From Mastacembelus armatus (Eukaryota; Chordata; Actinopteri; Synbranchiformes; Mastacembelidae): 64,000 nt of DNA. This document shows positions 1 through 15,443 of the stretch, piece by piece (position 1 is the first letter of the stretch; every line of letters begins with the position of its first letter). The notes under the pieces were generated by a model that saw only the letters and a list, made by a program, of their open reading frames with translations, ran no database searches and was not told the origin of the DNA. A program made the translations under genes and the position numbers. Location: assembly GCF_900324485.2 (NCBI RefSeq), contig NC_046640.1, forward strand, positions 16,107,673-16,171,672, written 5' to 3'.

Positions 1-322
1 TTAATAACACCAGCTCATGTGGCCACATGTTCTGTTTGCATATAACTCTGCCATTTTCTGTAAGGGTTCAATTTTGGGGCATTAAATCTACTGCATATTA
101 TGAATCATTGCCATGTTACTATCCTGTTACTATATTGTGAATCATTATGTCATGAGATACATCATGCTTATGAAAAGCATGAAAAGCAGCACACTAGTGA
201 AAAATTAAATAGGAACTTGGTGTTGAGGAAGTGCAGTATACCTCACTTCCCATGTTGTCAAGCATTTAGAAAACATCATGCAAGGAATCATGAGATCATT
301 CACAAGCGATCAAGCTACAGAC
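1..322 (+). other. 5' flank of the Ig-receptor gene
   Basis: AT-rich upstream sequence. A 92-codon open frame begins at 100 and runs through here in a frame different from the signal peptide that starts at 323. It has no recognisable domain, so I read this stretch as promoter and 5' leader. No clear TATA box or CpG island is visible. Confidence 0.35.
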
Positions 323-1868
323 ATGAGCTGGACGTTTTGGCTTTCTCTCCTTCTCACCCACCTTGCAGTAACAGGTAAGATTTTTTTTTCTCTTTCATTA
401 TTTACAATCATTTAATGGAAAACATTTTCCAGTGAATTGATTGTTCCACATAAAAAATACAAAATGTGGATCACAACTCCTGTCAATAATAGTTCATGGC
501 TGTTCTGAAAGAGTTTTATTGCTAGAAGATAGTAATATTTATTTATTGAACTTGTCTTTGCTGATTCCAGAGAGCATGGGTTCACCTGAGAACTGCTTAA
601 CACAGCCAGTCACTACGATCTGGAGTTCGATAGGACAAGCTGTTGTTCTCCCTTGCAAAGTCAGTTCACACTGTCCAGACACATACTTGCATTACCAGTG
701 GTTTGTTTTCAAACAAAACTACCACTTTCGTCTCAACCTGTCTAGCAATCCTTCCAAATACAGCTTGGAGGGAGGATATTTACACATCAAGTCACTTGAT
801 GTGAATGACAGCGGGATCTACTACTGTGCTGCAGTATGGTCAGCACCCAACATACAGGATGTAGGTCTGGGTACAACTCTTGTAGTCAAGGGTAAGAGCC
901 TTGTGTGAGAAAAACCAATTTTAAAGGTGAACCACAGATGATTTGGATACCTTGAACAACTTTTCTTTTGTTTTCAGGACATGTTACGGTAAAGCAGAGT
1001 CTCTTGTGGTTATCATTTGCCCTCTTGGCTATGTACAGCTTGGCAGTAGTGACACTTATCATTTTAAAGAAGGTAAATTACCTTAACATTTATATTAACA
1101 TCATAGAAACAACTGATACTGCACTTTGGAGTGATGTAAAATTCTCTCTGTTCTAGCATCGCTGCCATAGGAGCAAAAGCAGAATGAAAACAGACAAGGT
1201 TGGAGAGAAGTGTTTTTTTACTGTTTTGTGTTTGATAAGCTGAATATTTACTAAATTGGGAAAGCCCACAGAAGCAAAAAGAGGAACAGTCACCTATAAT
1301 GCTGTTTATTTCTGTCCAGAAAAACCTCTTGCAACACCGGTGACTGTGTAGCTGTTGACCTGCTGTAAATGTCTCTGTATTTGGACATTTTTTAAACTTA
1401 CTTCTTAATTTATATACTATATAAAATACTTTTTTTTAGCTTACTGCTTTGTATCGTTGTATTTCTTATGGAAGCTTTTATGTACAGCGCTTTGAGAAAG
1501 CAACTTTTAAAGGTGCCATATAAAATGAATGCATTATTATTATTATAATTATTCATTTTCTTAACAGAATAACTCAACCAAAAAAATACAGTTCCGTGAT
1601 GTGCTCCAGGAAATGTACAGAAAACAAACTGCGGACAGAAGCCGTTACCAAACTGAGGTAAATCTTGCAACATGTCACAATTAGATTAGGCCACCAGATT
1701 GTGCAAGCATGAAACTTCTGCAAGGCCTGTGCTACAGTGTGGACATACGTTCCTGCTCATCGAAAAATTTGCTGTTTTATCACCATTTTCATAATAAACT
1801 GAATGTCATTGCAGGCTGCAAGTACTGAATTCAACAGCTCGGGTGATGACATCTATCAAAATGTATGA
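323..1868 (+). CDS. Single V-set immunoglobulin type I membrane protein, six exons, 217 aa
   Basis: Exons: 323-374, 571-891, 978-1072, 1157-1198, 1568-1657 and 1815-1868. All junctions are GT-AG and the frame stays open (654 nt). Residues 1-17 look like a signal peptide (MSWTFWLSLLL...). Residues about 22-124 form a V-set domain: Cys46 and Cys103 (57 apart, the latter in DSGIYYC), Trp61, and a J-like GLGTTLVV end. Cys26 and Cys52 may form an extra disulphide. N73 (NLS) and N96 (NDS) are glycosylation sequons. There is no stalk: a transmembrane helix follows at about 133-154 without charged residues inside. The 61-residue basic tail ends in DDIYQNV; Tyr214 in YQN fits a Grb2-type SH2 site, and it is not a canonical ITIM. 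The domain plan resembles CD8-chain, NITR or other teleost V-set receptors, but I cannot assign orthology. The ligand is unknown. The start was chosen because it opens directly into the signal peptide. Confidence 0.85.
1479..1548 (+). repeat. Retroposon-tail-like repeat in Ig gene intron 4
   Basis: The segment contains TACAGCGCTTTGAGAAAG, then a TATAAAATGAATG stretch, and ends in an (ATT)n run. This is the layout of 3' tails of common fish LINE-type retroposons. Family assignment is from memory and low in certainty. Confidence 0.4.
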
Positions 1869-2148
1869 ATGACAGATAAAGAATGAATGACAAATTCAGA
1901 CCTCCCTCATCAAGACTGTGAAGAGCTTCCAGCGCTGTGAAACATGTGTATGTGTTGTTCACCTTTTCTCATGAAGTGGGATATGAACACCAGGGTGCTG
2001 GGTCATCGTCACTTTTATCACCTGTTTTTCATTTTCAAAAGTGGTGAACAGTTTTACCTTATGACATCTCACCTGCTTAAGTTGTGTTGACTGTATTCAT
2101 ATTTCAGAATATTCAACAACTTCATTAGTTTCAAAACCAGGCCAGCAT
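1869..2148. other. 3' flank of Ig gene
   Basis: Probable 3' UTR of the Ig gene. No AATAAA is seen before the Tc1-like copy. The first downstream AATAAA lies near 2984, so polyadenylation may use a variant signal or lie beyond the transposon. Confidence 0.3.
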
Positions 2149-2776
2149 ATACACTACTAGTCAAAAGCTTGGACAAACTTTCTCATTTAGTTCAATGAGA
2201 TCATTCATTTCACATTCAGCAAATAGCACACTTAAGTTAACAAACTGTACAAATATATTTAATCAAATACTACAGAACCACAAACAAAGCTTATTCAAAG
2301 GTAATTTGACCATGCAAAATTCACTATTATAAATCGCACTGACAAAAAGGCACATTGGAGATGACTGTATATTTAATACAGTTTATAATGCACCATGTTA
2401 AATTAGAAAAGAAAAATGTTACTCTCTGCAAGAAATTTACAGCAAGGCAGTTATATTAAATAACTGCTTTGCTTTATCTGGCACAGTGTGACAAAAGGCA
2501 GAGGATTATCAAGGCATTCAGAAGAGCAATGAATTACCCAGTGTCAGAGAGCTCTATTTTGGTCAGCAGGATAATAACCCAAAATATTCACCCAAAAGCA
2601 CCAAGAATGGATGAAAAAGAAAACAGACTGTTCTGAAGTGGTCTGGCATGACTCCTGATCTTAATCTAATGAAACATACGGAGCTTAAGTGCAGTAATTG
2701 CCTCAAAAAAGGTTTGCTACAAAACATCAGGGTATAGGTTCCATTATTTTCTTCCATGACATTTTTGTCTAGTAGA
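2149..2776 (+). mobile_element. Short, decayed Tc1-like DNA transposon
   Basis: The left end TACACTACTAGTCAAAAGC is mirrored at the right end by TTTTTGTCTAGTAGA near 2762-2776, giving imperfect terminal inverted repeats about 630 bp apart. A TA precedes the left end. Inside, about 2560-2690 on the plus strand is the remnant of the Tc1 transposase DDE region: the reading QDNNPKYSPK, then VLKWSGMTPDLN, corresponds to the family motifs QDNDPKH and W-x-x-x-SPDLNPIE. Stops and small gaps interrupt it, and most of the transposase is missing. It is therefore an internally deleted, non-autonomous copy. Confidence 0.7.
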
Positions 2777-3855
2777 TTATTTTAAATAATATGTTACATT
2801 AAAAATCATCATCTGTTTTATTACATATGGAATAGAAAATACATTATCTTTGTCAGCTTAAACTTATTTCATAGAAAACGGTGGCATTTCTTTGTGATGT
2901 AAGTATCAAGACTTTTAGCCCTCTCAGTAAGATCAAGTTGGATGTTTACATGTACATGCATTTTTTTTTTTACAAATAAAAAAACATGGTATGAAATTTT
3001 GGCTATTCAAGTCTATGCAAGCTTTTCCCATTCACCAAAAACATCCACAGTTAAATGTGTAAATTCTTTCATTTCTACCTACAGTCATTATGTGCTTGAT
3101 TAAATAACCCAAATTAAAATACTTTATATACTTGTGCCTAACATCCTTATACCAAATGTTCTGGCAAATTGTGCTGCTCAAGTATACAGTAATTAGCCAT
3201 TTAATGTTCAGCTTCCAAGTTCCTCTTCTCAACCTGTCTTGGTCTGATAGGAATGACCTTTAGCTTAATTGGCAGAATATTTTCAACTGGATGTTACCGT
3301 TACCATTAATGGAAGACATCACTCCTCATTTCCACTAGCATCTTCTATCACTCCTGTTTCAGGATGTCACCCAACAATTTCTGCAAACTTCGGTAGCAAA
3401 TTTAAAATTTATATTCAGCCTCAGCATTTAAACAAGCGCAGTTCTTCTATCAAGAATAAAGGTACATTTTTACATGCTGTCTGAGGAACTGGAACTTTTT
3501 GGCAGAGCACAGTTAATATACAGTAGGACCCCACTAATTATCTGCAGAGGTCAGTGACTGGACAAAGATGTGAGTTTTAACAGATCTAAAAACACTGAGA
3601 CTGGACTTTTGATAATATGATTCACAGACTGACATAAACTATCATAACCCCTGATGTGTTTGCTCCAATAACCCAAATACCTCCTCTATGCCATAAATGG
3701 AGAGAAACTACTGCAGGTAATGAACATCACTGAGGATGTAAAGTCTCTCCTCATTGCATAAGTTTTTGTCTATAGATTTCATTTTCACCATAATACCCTA
3801 TTAATCTTCCCAAATCCCAGCTAAAAATATCACCTAAATATTGAGAATGAAGAAA
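2777..3855. other. Intergenic, between Tc1 copy and MFSD13-like gene
   Basis: AT-rich sequence with a poly-T run near 2961-2972. It probably includes the 3' UTR of the leftward gene. No gene-like frame was recognised; the open frames here are short and lack splice-consistent continuations. Confidence 0.35.
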
Positions 3856-6800
3856 TTAGTTGTCAATGTACTTTGTGTCGACCGTGTGGCTGTTCCGGAT
3901 GGAAAATGGCTTCCAAGCCAAGATTTGCACTGCAGCGACACACATGGGGACCAGACACACCAGGTAGAACATGACGCTGTGCAGGCTCTCTATGCCACTG
4001 CAAGAAAAAGCTTTTTTGTTACTGACAAAAAGTGTATGTTTACATTCATTTATAACTGGTGGTTAAGAGATCACTACTGGTCTTGTTGCATCCTGGTAAA
4101 ATGTAGCAACCTCTTTGTGATGACAGTGTCTATGTGGATGTTTATGATATAACGTTTCTATGTTAAGTGAATGTTACACCCTCTTTAATTTTTTTTTTTT
4201 TTTTTTTTACTATAGTTGTTTAAATTTGTGCATTGAGTTTTTTTGGTCAGTACGTAATACATGCTGCATATGAGATATCTGACTCCAAATCAAATATTTC
4301 AGTGGCTCTGAATTTATGAAGTTATATTACCTGTGACCTTTGAAATAAAAAGCTGTTGAATGGCCGTATTTTAATCTGCTGATAAGAAGCTCCATGGGAA
4401 AAAAGAAACCTGTAATTACTTCAATGCTTCTGAGCTTTCAAAGTTATGTGAATTCTATATAAGCATTAAACTTTGCTGGAGCTGAAACTAAAGTCATCAC
4501 TGTGACTTTTATTGGATCTGCTTTAATCTAAGAAGTCATTTAAATTTACTGTGTGAATAAAGGTAAGTATGAAAGGGCTATAAACAGTAATTGGGATTTA
4601 GGCAAACATTAAGGTCACTCAGGAGCTTCTGCATATCTTATCCGATCAACTTTCCAGAAAGAAAGCTCATTCATCATCAACATTTCAATTTGCTGAAAGG
4701 TAACACTTCATATTGCAATAACTGAAAGTGAAACTAAGGGCTGTGAAGGGAGTGGACATGAACTCAATATTAGGGTGTTTTCATGCTTTACCTTATTCAG
4801 CCCTCAAAACAGTCAGATTTTTTGTGAATATATAAGAATGCTGCAAACAAACTCGGCCCACACATATTGTGGTTTACTTACCCTGTGCACTGTGAACATA
4901 AAACACTGTAGATATACTTTACTTTTTGCCTTGTAGTAAACAGATCATGTCCCTGAGACACTCAATAAAACAAAGAGAATTATTGGTGATACTACTGATA
5001 GGGCTGGGAACTCAGAACTGAGTCCTCTTTCATAATGTGAATTCAAAAAGAACTGAGTCCCTTTCCTTTTGGTTCATTTTTCGTCCACCTTAAGAGGACT
5101 AGGTTTGGTTCATTTAAAATGGATTATATGTGGAAACACCCTGCAAGACAGGCCACAGAAAACTGTTCATGATTATACACAGTAAAAAAGATCATTTATA
5201 GTTAATGGATCAAGTCAAGAGAGTGTCTGCACCTTGGATTTAAATCCTGTTCTTCATTTTTCAGCTTTTCATATCCAAACTGGTTGAGGATATTAACCAC
5301 TATCATAGGGGCCAGAGACTGAGCTGGCTTGGTGAACAGAGCGTTGGTCCCAAACACCATGGAGGAGAGGGGGGAACTGCAGAATGGGGGCAAAAGAAGA
5401 TAATGGTAAAGGCAATTTAACCAGTCAGGTAACCAGTGAAACTCTTTGGTCATAAATGAAAACATATTATTGTAATCTCTATATATGTATACATGAAGGA
5501 TGACTTGGAGTAGAGGAAGTGTGCTAATGATCATGTTTTTACCTGCGCTTGTATTTCTGCAGGTCTGTGTCGATGATGTCAGCTAAAGGCAAGCCAAAAA
5601 GACTAGTGGCTGCTTGCGTTATGACCCTGCACAGAAGATAAAGGACAGAAAGTGTAGGTATGATGCAAAGTGGACTGATTCTATAGAGATTATATAAGAA
5701 TGTCAGAATTTAATTCACCTCTTACATGTTAATGGTGAGGAAGGATGCCAGGATATAGTAGTGCTGGCGACCAAGTACAAACATAATAACTGCCATTACA
5801 GCTTCCATGTAGAAGGTGAAGAGGATGATCCTGTAGTAGCCAAGACCATGAAGCAGATTCTGACAGCTCAGTACTAACAGCTGGGTTGGACATAAACAAT
5901 TTTGAAATGTGATTTGGATGGACCCGTGAGGCAATAAATGTTTTGTCATCTCATTATGCATCAGTGCTACAGGTCCCACTCATCTTTTCATTAAAAAGCA
6001 AAAACCCACTGGGAGACCGTACCTGTGGACAGATGAACCCTGCTCCATACATGATGCTCTTCGCCAGCGATGGAAGCACATCTGGAGGAATTAGCTGCTC
6101 AGCAAATATCATAGTAAAATTATTAAAGAAAGCCAGCATGAAAACCTGGAAAAAGTTCATGGACACAAACAGCTGAAAGTCCCTGTTGGTAAGGATTTGA
6201 CAGGTCAAAGTTCTCAATGTGGAGAAGGTAAATGCTGACTGATGGGGAGTCTGATCAACTGACCCCAGCGCATCTGATTCAAATCCTTTGTTATCCCACT
6301 GGCTCTCACTGTAGAAACCTGTATAGAGCATGCAGCCACAGCTCAGGACAGCGATCAGTACTGTGAAGGCTTGGAAGGCTTTAAAGTCCTCCATATTTCT
6401 GGACAGCACCCCACAGAAGAGGACACTGGAGGAGCCAATCAAAGAAGCCACCTGTTGAGAAGGATGGAAAGTCAGACCATGTTAGCAAGCACATAAACTG
6501 ATAGAGATTTGGTGTAAAAAAAAAAAAATCCTTACCTGGCTGTACTTTATAAGTCTAATTCGGCTCTGATGCTGGCTGGAAATCTCTGCAAACAGTGCAC
6601 ATTGTGCCAGTAGCACAAAAGTCAGCATTGCATCAAAAGCACAGAGCGCCACTGTCAAGTGTAAGCCACTCAACCAGTCATCAGGAGTGTAGGACCGCCA
6701 AGGGAACCAGGCTAGAAGAAAGGCCAGTGAATAAAGGGGAGCACCATACAGGATGGAGAGACGTCGCTGAGACCAGCAAGGAACCTTGGAGTTATCTTGC

Positions 6801-7487
6801 AGGTAGCCAAATAAAGGGTCATTGACTGCATTCCACACCATGTAAACCACCTGTGGAATATCAAAAAATAATTAGTTCAAAATGATGCTTCACGTATTTC
6901 AACGTATTTAAACCATCCATTGATTAATTAACTGAGTATTACTGTTCAATTAATCATGAAAGGCATCTCAGCAAACATGACTGTCCAAAATCTGCTTGTT
7001 CCAGCTTCTGAAATATGAGGACTTTCTCTGTTCTCTTTGTCTTTGGAGAGTTGGTTGATGAAACAAATAATATAATCACCTCAGGTTCCATATTTTGCAA
7101 TGCACATTATACAATAATTTCAGAGCTATACAATCGATTGATCGATCAGTAGTAGAATTAAGCAACAACCTAATCAATGAGAAAAAGCTGACTAATCAAA
7201 TTAAAGCCATTTTCTCCAGTGTTTTGGCTGATGCTGACACGTGCATAAAACAGCATGTGTCAAGGTAATATACTCACTTGTGATTTGTGAAATGCTCCCT
7301 CTGATATCTTGTACTTATTGAGAAAAAGTTTCACATAGTAGAAGCCGAATATGTTGTTTATCATGGCTGATCCCAGAGTAGTCATGGCATAAGTCAAAGC
7401 TGCAGGATTTAGCCCAAATTTATTCCGGCGCTCATTAATTTTTCTGAAGCTCACACCTGAGGCAGGTGCCTCAGCCACGGCCATCAT
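3856..7487 (-). CDS. mfsd13al: MFSD13A/TMEM180-like major facilitator superfamily protein, seven exons, 492 aa
   Basis: Exons in coding order: 7278-7487, 6536-6850, 6023-6451, 5726-5880, 5543-5626, 5233-5376 and 3856-3997 (1479 nt, frame closed). The product is a multi-pass membrane protein. It matches the MFSD13A (TMEM180) family: FGFYYVKLF in helix 1, then VWNAVNDPLFGYLQD (the family's WNSLNDPLFGWL block), later FTKPAQSLAPM and a last hydrophobic helix in FYLVCLVPM. Length is close to human MFSD13A (about 517 aa). The substrate of this family is not established. The final exon was recovered from phase-2 continuity and its FYLVCLVP match. The exon-6 donor is weak (AAG|GTGCAG); if ignored, the frame reads on to a stop at 5202-5204 and gives a 455-aa form without the last helix. 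Its position beside CDR2 suggests the MFSD13B-type paralogue seen next to CDR2 in human; that is inference. Confidence 0.88.
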
Positions 7488-8174
7488 TGCAGCTCAGGTG
7501 ATGTAAAAACGCGATCACCTGTCGCTTTAACCTGCTGGAGCAAGGAAATGTTCTAGTTCAACAACAACTTCTTCACTCTGGTGCTGGTTAGCATTGTTTT
7601 TCGCAAAATCAGTGAAAATGACCAGTGCTCCAAAGCAAAATCCCGTTCAGTAGCGAAGTTGTTTTAGTCCAAAAGTTACCTGTTTACTGAAACATTAAAA
7701 AAATCAGTCAAATCCTGTCGAGCTGCATTTCTGCGCCTGCAGGGAGGGGCGGGGCTTCACGGGTCCCCGGCTTCATCTGCTGCTTCGTGATTCGTCGTTG
7801 TAAACGCCTGTCATCAAAAACAGGAAGTTACGGAAAAACGATTTAAAAAATAAAACCAGTATTTGTTTTACGTATGTCGACCTTATTGCGCTGTAAGTAG
7901 TGACAACATTGAGCTGGACATTGTGTTAGAATGGAGAGAGATTTCTTCATGGCTTTACAAGTAGCTTCCTTATATCTGCCACCTACCGGATGTTGTGGTG
8001 TATTAGAGATTTGCCACGTTGGTGTAGACGCTTCACGCCTTACGCACACCGGGCAGCATGCAGTTTACACTTCAGCGCGCAGGGTGCTGAACAGCGGACA
8101 GCCTCTAGCTGCTGAACACACCTTTGCGTCGGGTTTCTGTCAGGTGGTGTCCTCTTTCGCCCCGAAGATAGAAA
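7488..8174. promoter_or_regulatory. Shared head-to-head promoter region of mfsd13al and cdr2
   Basis: Only 687 bp separate the two start codons, which point away from each other. The interval holds a GC box (GGGAGGGGCGGGGC) near 7741-7754 and an ETS-type CAGGAAGT at 7821-7828. CpG content rises around 7690-7830 and again at 8020-8170. No TATA box is evident. This arrangement fits a bidirectional promoter. Transcription start sites cannot be placed from sequence alone. Confidence 0.6.
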
Positions 8175-13252
<5,078 letters not shown>

Positions 13253-13588
13253 TTGCATTATTCTTCATCCTGGGACTTGCGCTCGTTTGTATTTGTGAAA
13301 GATGTTGACAAAGGAGGTTGTTTTGCTATAAAAATATTCATAGGCTGCAGAGGAAATACGCACACTGTCCCTGTGTCTTAGACATAATCCAGTCTTATCT
13401 ACTGTCATGTTGATGCACCTACGTCAGCACCGTTCCTTTTATTCTGTCCTTATCCAAAAGTAAGTGTGTATGTAGCATAATATAAGCAGCTGAATGATTG
13501 CACTCCAAAGTTAAACATCTAAACAGAAAGCTATATATAGTAAAACATAATTTTATATAGAGATGTGTATAGTTTTATCAGATCTTCT

Positions 13589-13594
13589 AATAAA
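13589..13594 (+). terminator. Polyadenylation signal AATAAA of cdr2
   Basis: A canonical AATAAA lies 337 bp after the cdr2 stop, in an AT-rich 3' UTR. It is followed by T/GT-rich sequence within 30-60 bp. This is the first AATAAA after the stop. Confidence 0.6.
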
Positions 13595-13723
13595 AGGTAA
13601 ATTTCAGTGATTAGCTTGATCTCTAAATTTACTAGTATTGTCCATCTACAACAGTATGTATTTTATATGTGACCACTTTCTTGGGAAAGAAATGCACACA
13701 CTGAATGTTGTTTGTATGCTGAT

Positions 13724-14071
13724 ATACACTCCCCTATAAAAGTATTGGGACAATGAGGCCAATTCCTTTATTTTTGCTGTAGACTCAAAAACATTTGGGT
13801 TAGGCACCAAAAGATGAATGAGTCGAGAGATCAACATTTCAGCTTGTATTACCAGGTTTGTACCTTTTGTTTGAACCCACCGTTTTTCATGGAAGCAAGA
13901 GTATTGGAACGTGATTGGCAGGTATGTTTGTTGCCTAGGTGTGTCCTATCACTATTCAAACAGTAAAAAGTGCTGAATGTCTATGCTCAGTTTGAGATTT
14001 GGATTTTGCCTGTGCATTTATAGTTAAAGGTGTAACCAATATGAAAAGCACAGAGCTGTCTATATGTTATT
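13724..14071 (+). mobile_element. 5' end of a Tc1/mariner-like transposon, truncated
   Basis: It begins with TATACACTCCCCTATAAAAG and continues through sequence I recognise as the left portion of a widespread fish Tc1-like element: AGTATTGGGACA, a second AAGAGTATTGGAACG, and then the transposase start, ATGAAAAGCACAGAGCTGTC (MKSTELS-like), near 14040. The copy stops soon after that start and no right end is found. Many mismatches are likely, so it is old and inactive. Confidence 0.6.
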
Positions 14072-14340
14072 TATTTTCATATCCTTGTTACAGCTTATGC
14101 TCTATCTCAGTAAAGAATCCGTAACAGCTAAGCATTTTTTAAAGATGTATCAGTTTCTGCTTTTATATTTTTCAGGAGGTTAGGGACTGAGATTTTTCAG
14201 CTCTGTTTTCACCAAACTCCAAATCCACTAAAAAATAACAAACCATACCTCAGAAAAGTGAAACAAGCGTTTTACATTGTACTAAACTACTTTACGTTGT
14301 CATTAAAATCCTACTCATTTTTATTAAAAGAGAACTGAAA
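14072..14340. other. AT-rich intergenic
   Basis: AT-rich sequence with short T and A runs between the Tc1 fragment and the minisatellite. Nothing recognisable. Confidence 0.3.
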
Positions 14341-14640
14341 TATTTTTCTAGATCTGACGTATATTTCAGAGACCAGATGTATTTATCAGAGACTTGTCGT
14401 ATTTTATTTGATCAGTCGTATTTTTCTCAGTGAAGTATTTTTCTGAGGCCAGTCCTATTTTTCAGAAATCAATAGTGTTTTTCTGAGACCAGTCGTTTTT
14501 TATGGGAACAATCATATATTATTTGACTAGTCGAATTTCTTTTAAACCAGTCGTATTTTATTTGACCAGTCGGATTTTATTGGATCAGTTGTATTTTATT
14601 GGACATATATATTTTGCATTTTTAGACATACATTATTAGC
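14341..14640. repeat. Decayed ~20-bp minisatellite, left part
   Basis: About 14-15 degenerate copies of a 19-20 bp unit with a consensus close to GTATTTTTCTGAGACCAGTC stand in direct order. Examples are GTATTTTATTTGACCAGTC, GTATTTTTCTGAGGCCAGTC and GTGTTTTTCTGAGACCAGTC. Copies differ by several bases and small length changes, so the array is old. It stops near 14640 and the same unit reappears at 15288-15383. Confidence 0.7.
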
Positions 14641-15287
14641 TTTGGCTAGTGGAGATAGGGACAGCATATAATAACGCAGAGTCCATGTATTGGGCGAATG
14701 TCCACAATTCATTGTCCATAGGTTGAGGGGGAACGTGTAGATTTGTGGGCGGGGCGAACCGGCTGTAACTGCCTCCTACCTAGAAGGATTAGGTTGTCCC
14801 AGTTGCAAAGAGTCTCCAGGCTCTCGTCCCTCGGTTCAGTAGTTCACCGTCAGTTTAAAGCCAAAAAGGATCACCTGGTCAGCTCCATTAATATATCGGC
14901 CCACAGCGGCACAAGACACCTCCCAGTGTAGTGGTAGGTAGAATGTACTACAGCTCGGTTGTCTAAGTGTTCTCCACACACCTAAACGTGGAACAGCCGT
15001 AGTAGTTTCTAAATGCACACCACAGCACGAGATTGGCTAAGCGCGATCACGTGACTACATTGCAACTCTGGAGTCTACTGCGGTGCATTTAGGGACGGGC
15101 AGAGAGTAGGAATATTTGACTAAAGGCAGATTTTGCCCTGGGTTTTATACCCTCACCTCTTTAATCTATGCATGTCTCGTTGCTTGTTTCCATGATACAC
15201 CGTGAACAGGCGAAGTACAAGTGGAACTGGGAAACAGTGGGAATATTTGACTAAAGGCGGATTTTGCCCTGGGTTACATTGACATGA
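14641..15287. other. Non-repeat block splitting the minisatellite
   Basis: Roughly 650 bp of higher GC content than its surroundings. It contains GGGCGGGGCGAACCGG near 14748, an inverted CCAAT box (GATTGGCT) at 15031, an E-box in TCACGTGAC at 15047-15055, and a duplicated 36-bp segment at 15109 and 15240. There is no convincing open frame and no match to a gene I know. The motif content resembles a promoter. It could also be a piece of an unrecognised mobile element. Confidence 0.4.
15109..15275 (+). repeat. Direct repeat, 36-bp segments 131 bp apart
   Basis: Segments 15109-15144 and 15240-15275 both read GGAATATTTGACTAAAGGC followed by (A/G)GATTTTGCCCTGGGTT, with a single difference. Similarity weakens for about 15 bases upstream of each. 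This looks like one full unit and the start of a second unit of a 131-bp tandem repeat. Confidence 0.75.
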
Positions 15288-15383
15288 TGTATTTTTCAGA
15301 CGTTACCTGACGTATTTTTCTTAACCAGATGTATTTTTCAGAGTTTTTTGACGTATTTTTTGAAAACCTAATGTATTGACGTA
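15288..15383. repeat. Decayed ~20-bp minisatellite, right part
   Basis: Four to five further copies of the GTATTTTTC...GAC unit found at 14341-14640: GATGTATTTTTCAGAC, TGACGTATTTTTCTTAACCA, GATGTATTTTTCAGAG and TGACGTATTTTTTGAAAACC. Orientation is the same as in the left part, which supports one original array. Confidence 0.65.
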
Positions 15384-15443
15384 CTGAGATATGCTTTTCT
15401 ATAAAAATTATTTATGACTATAGAAAAGACCATTTTTATCAAT

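Noticed and set aside
3841-4152. 103-codon plus-strand open frame
   Set aside because: It is the antisense shadow of the last mfsd13al exon (3856-3997), which has the conserved protein match and splice phase.
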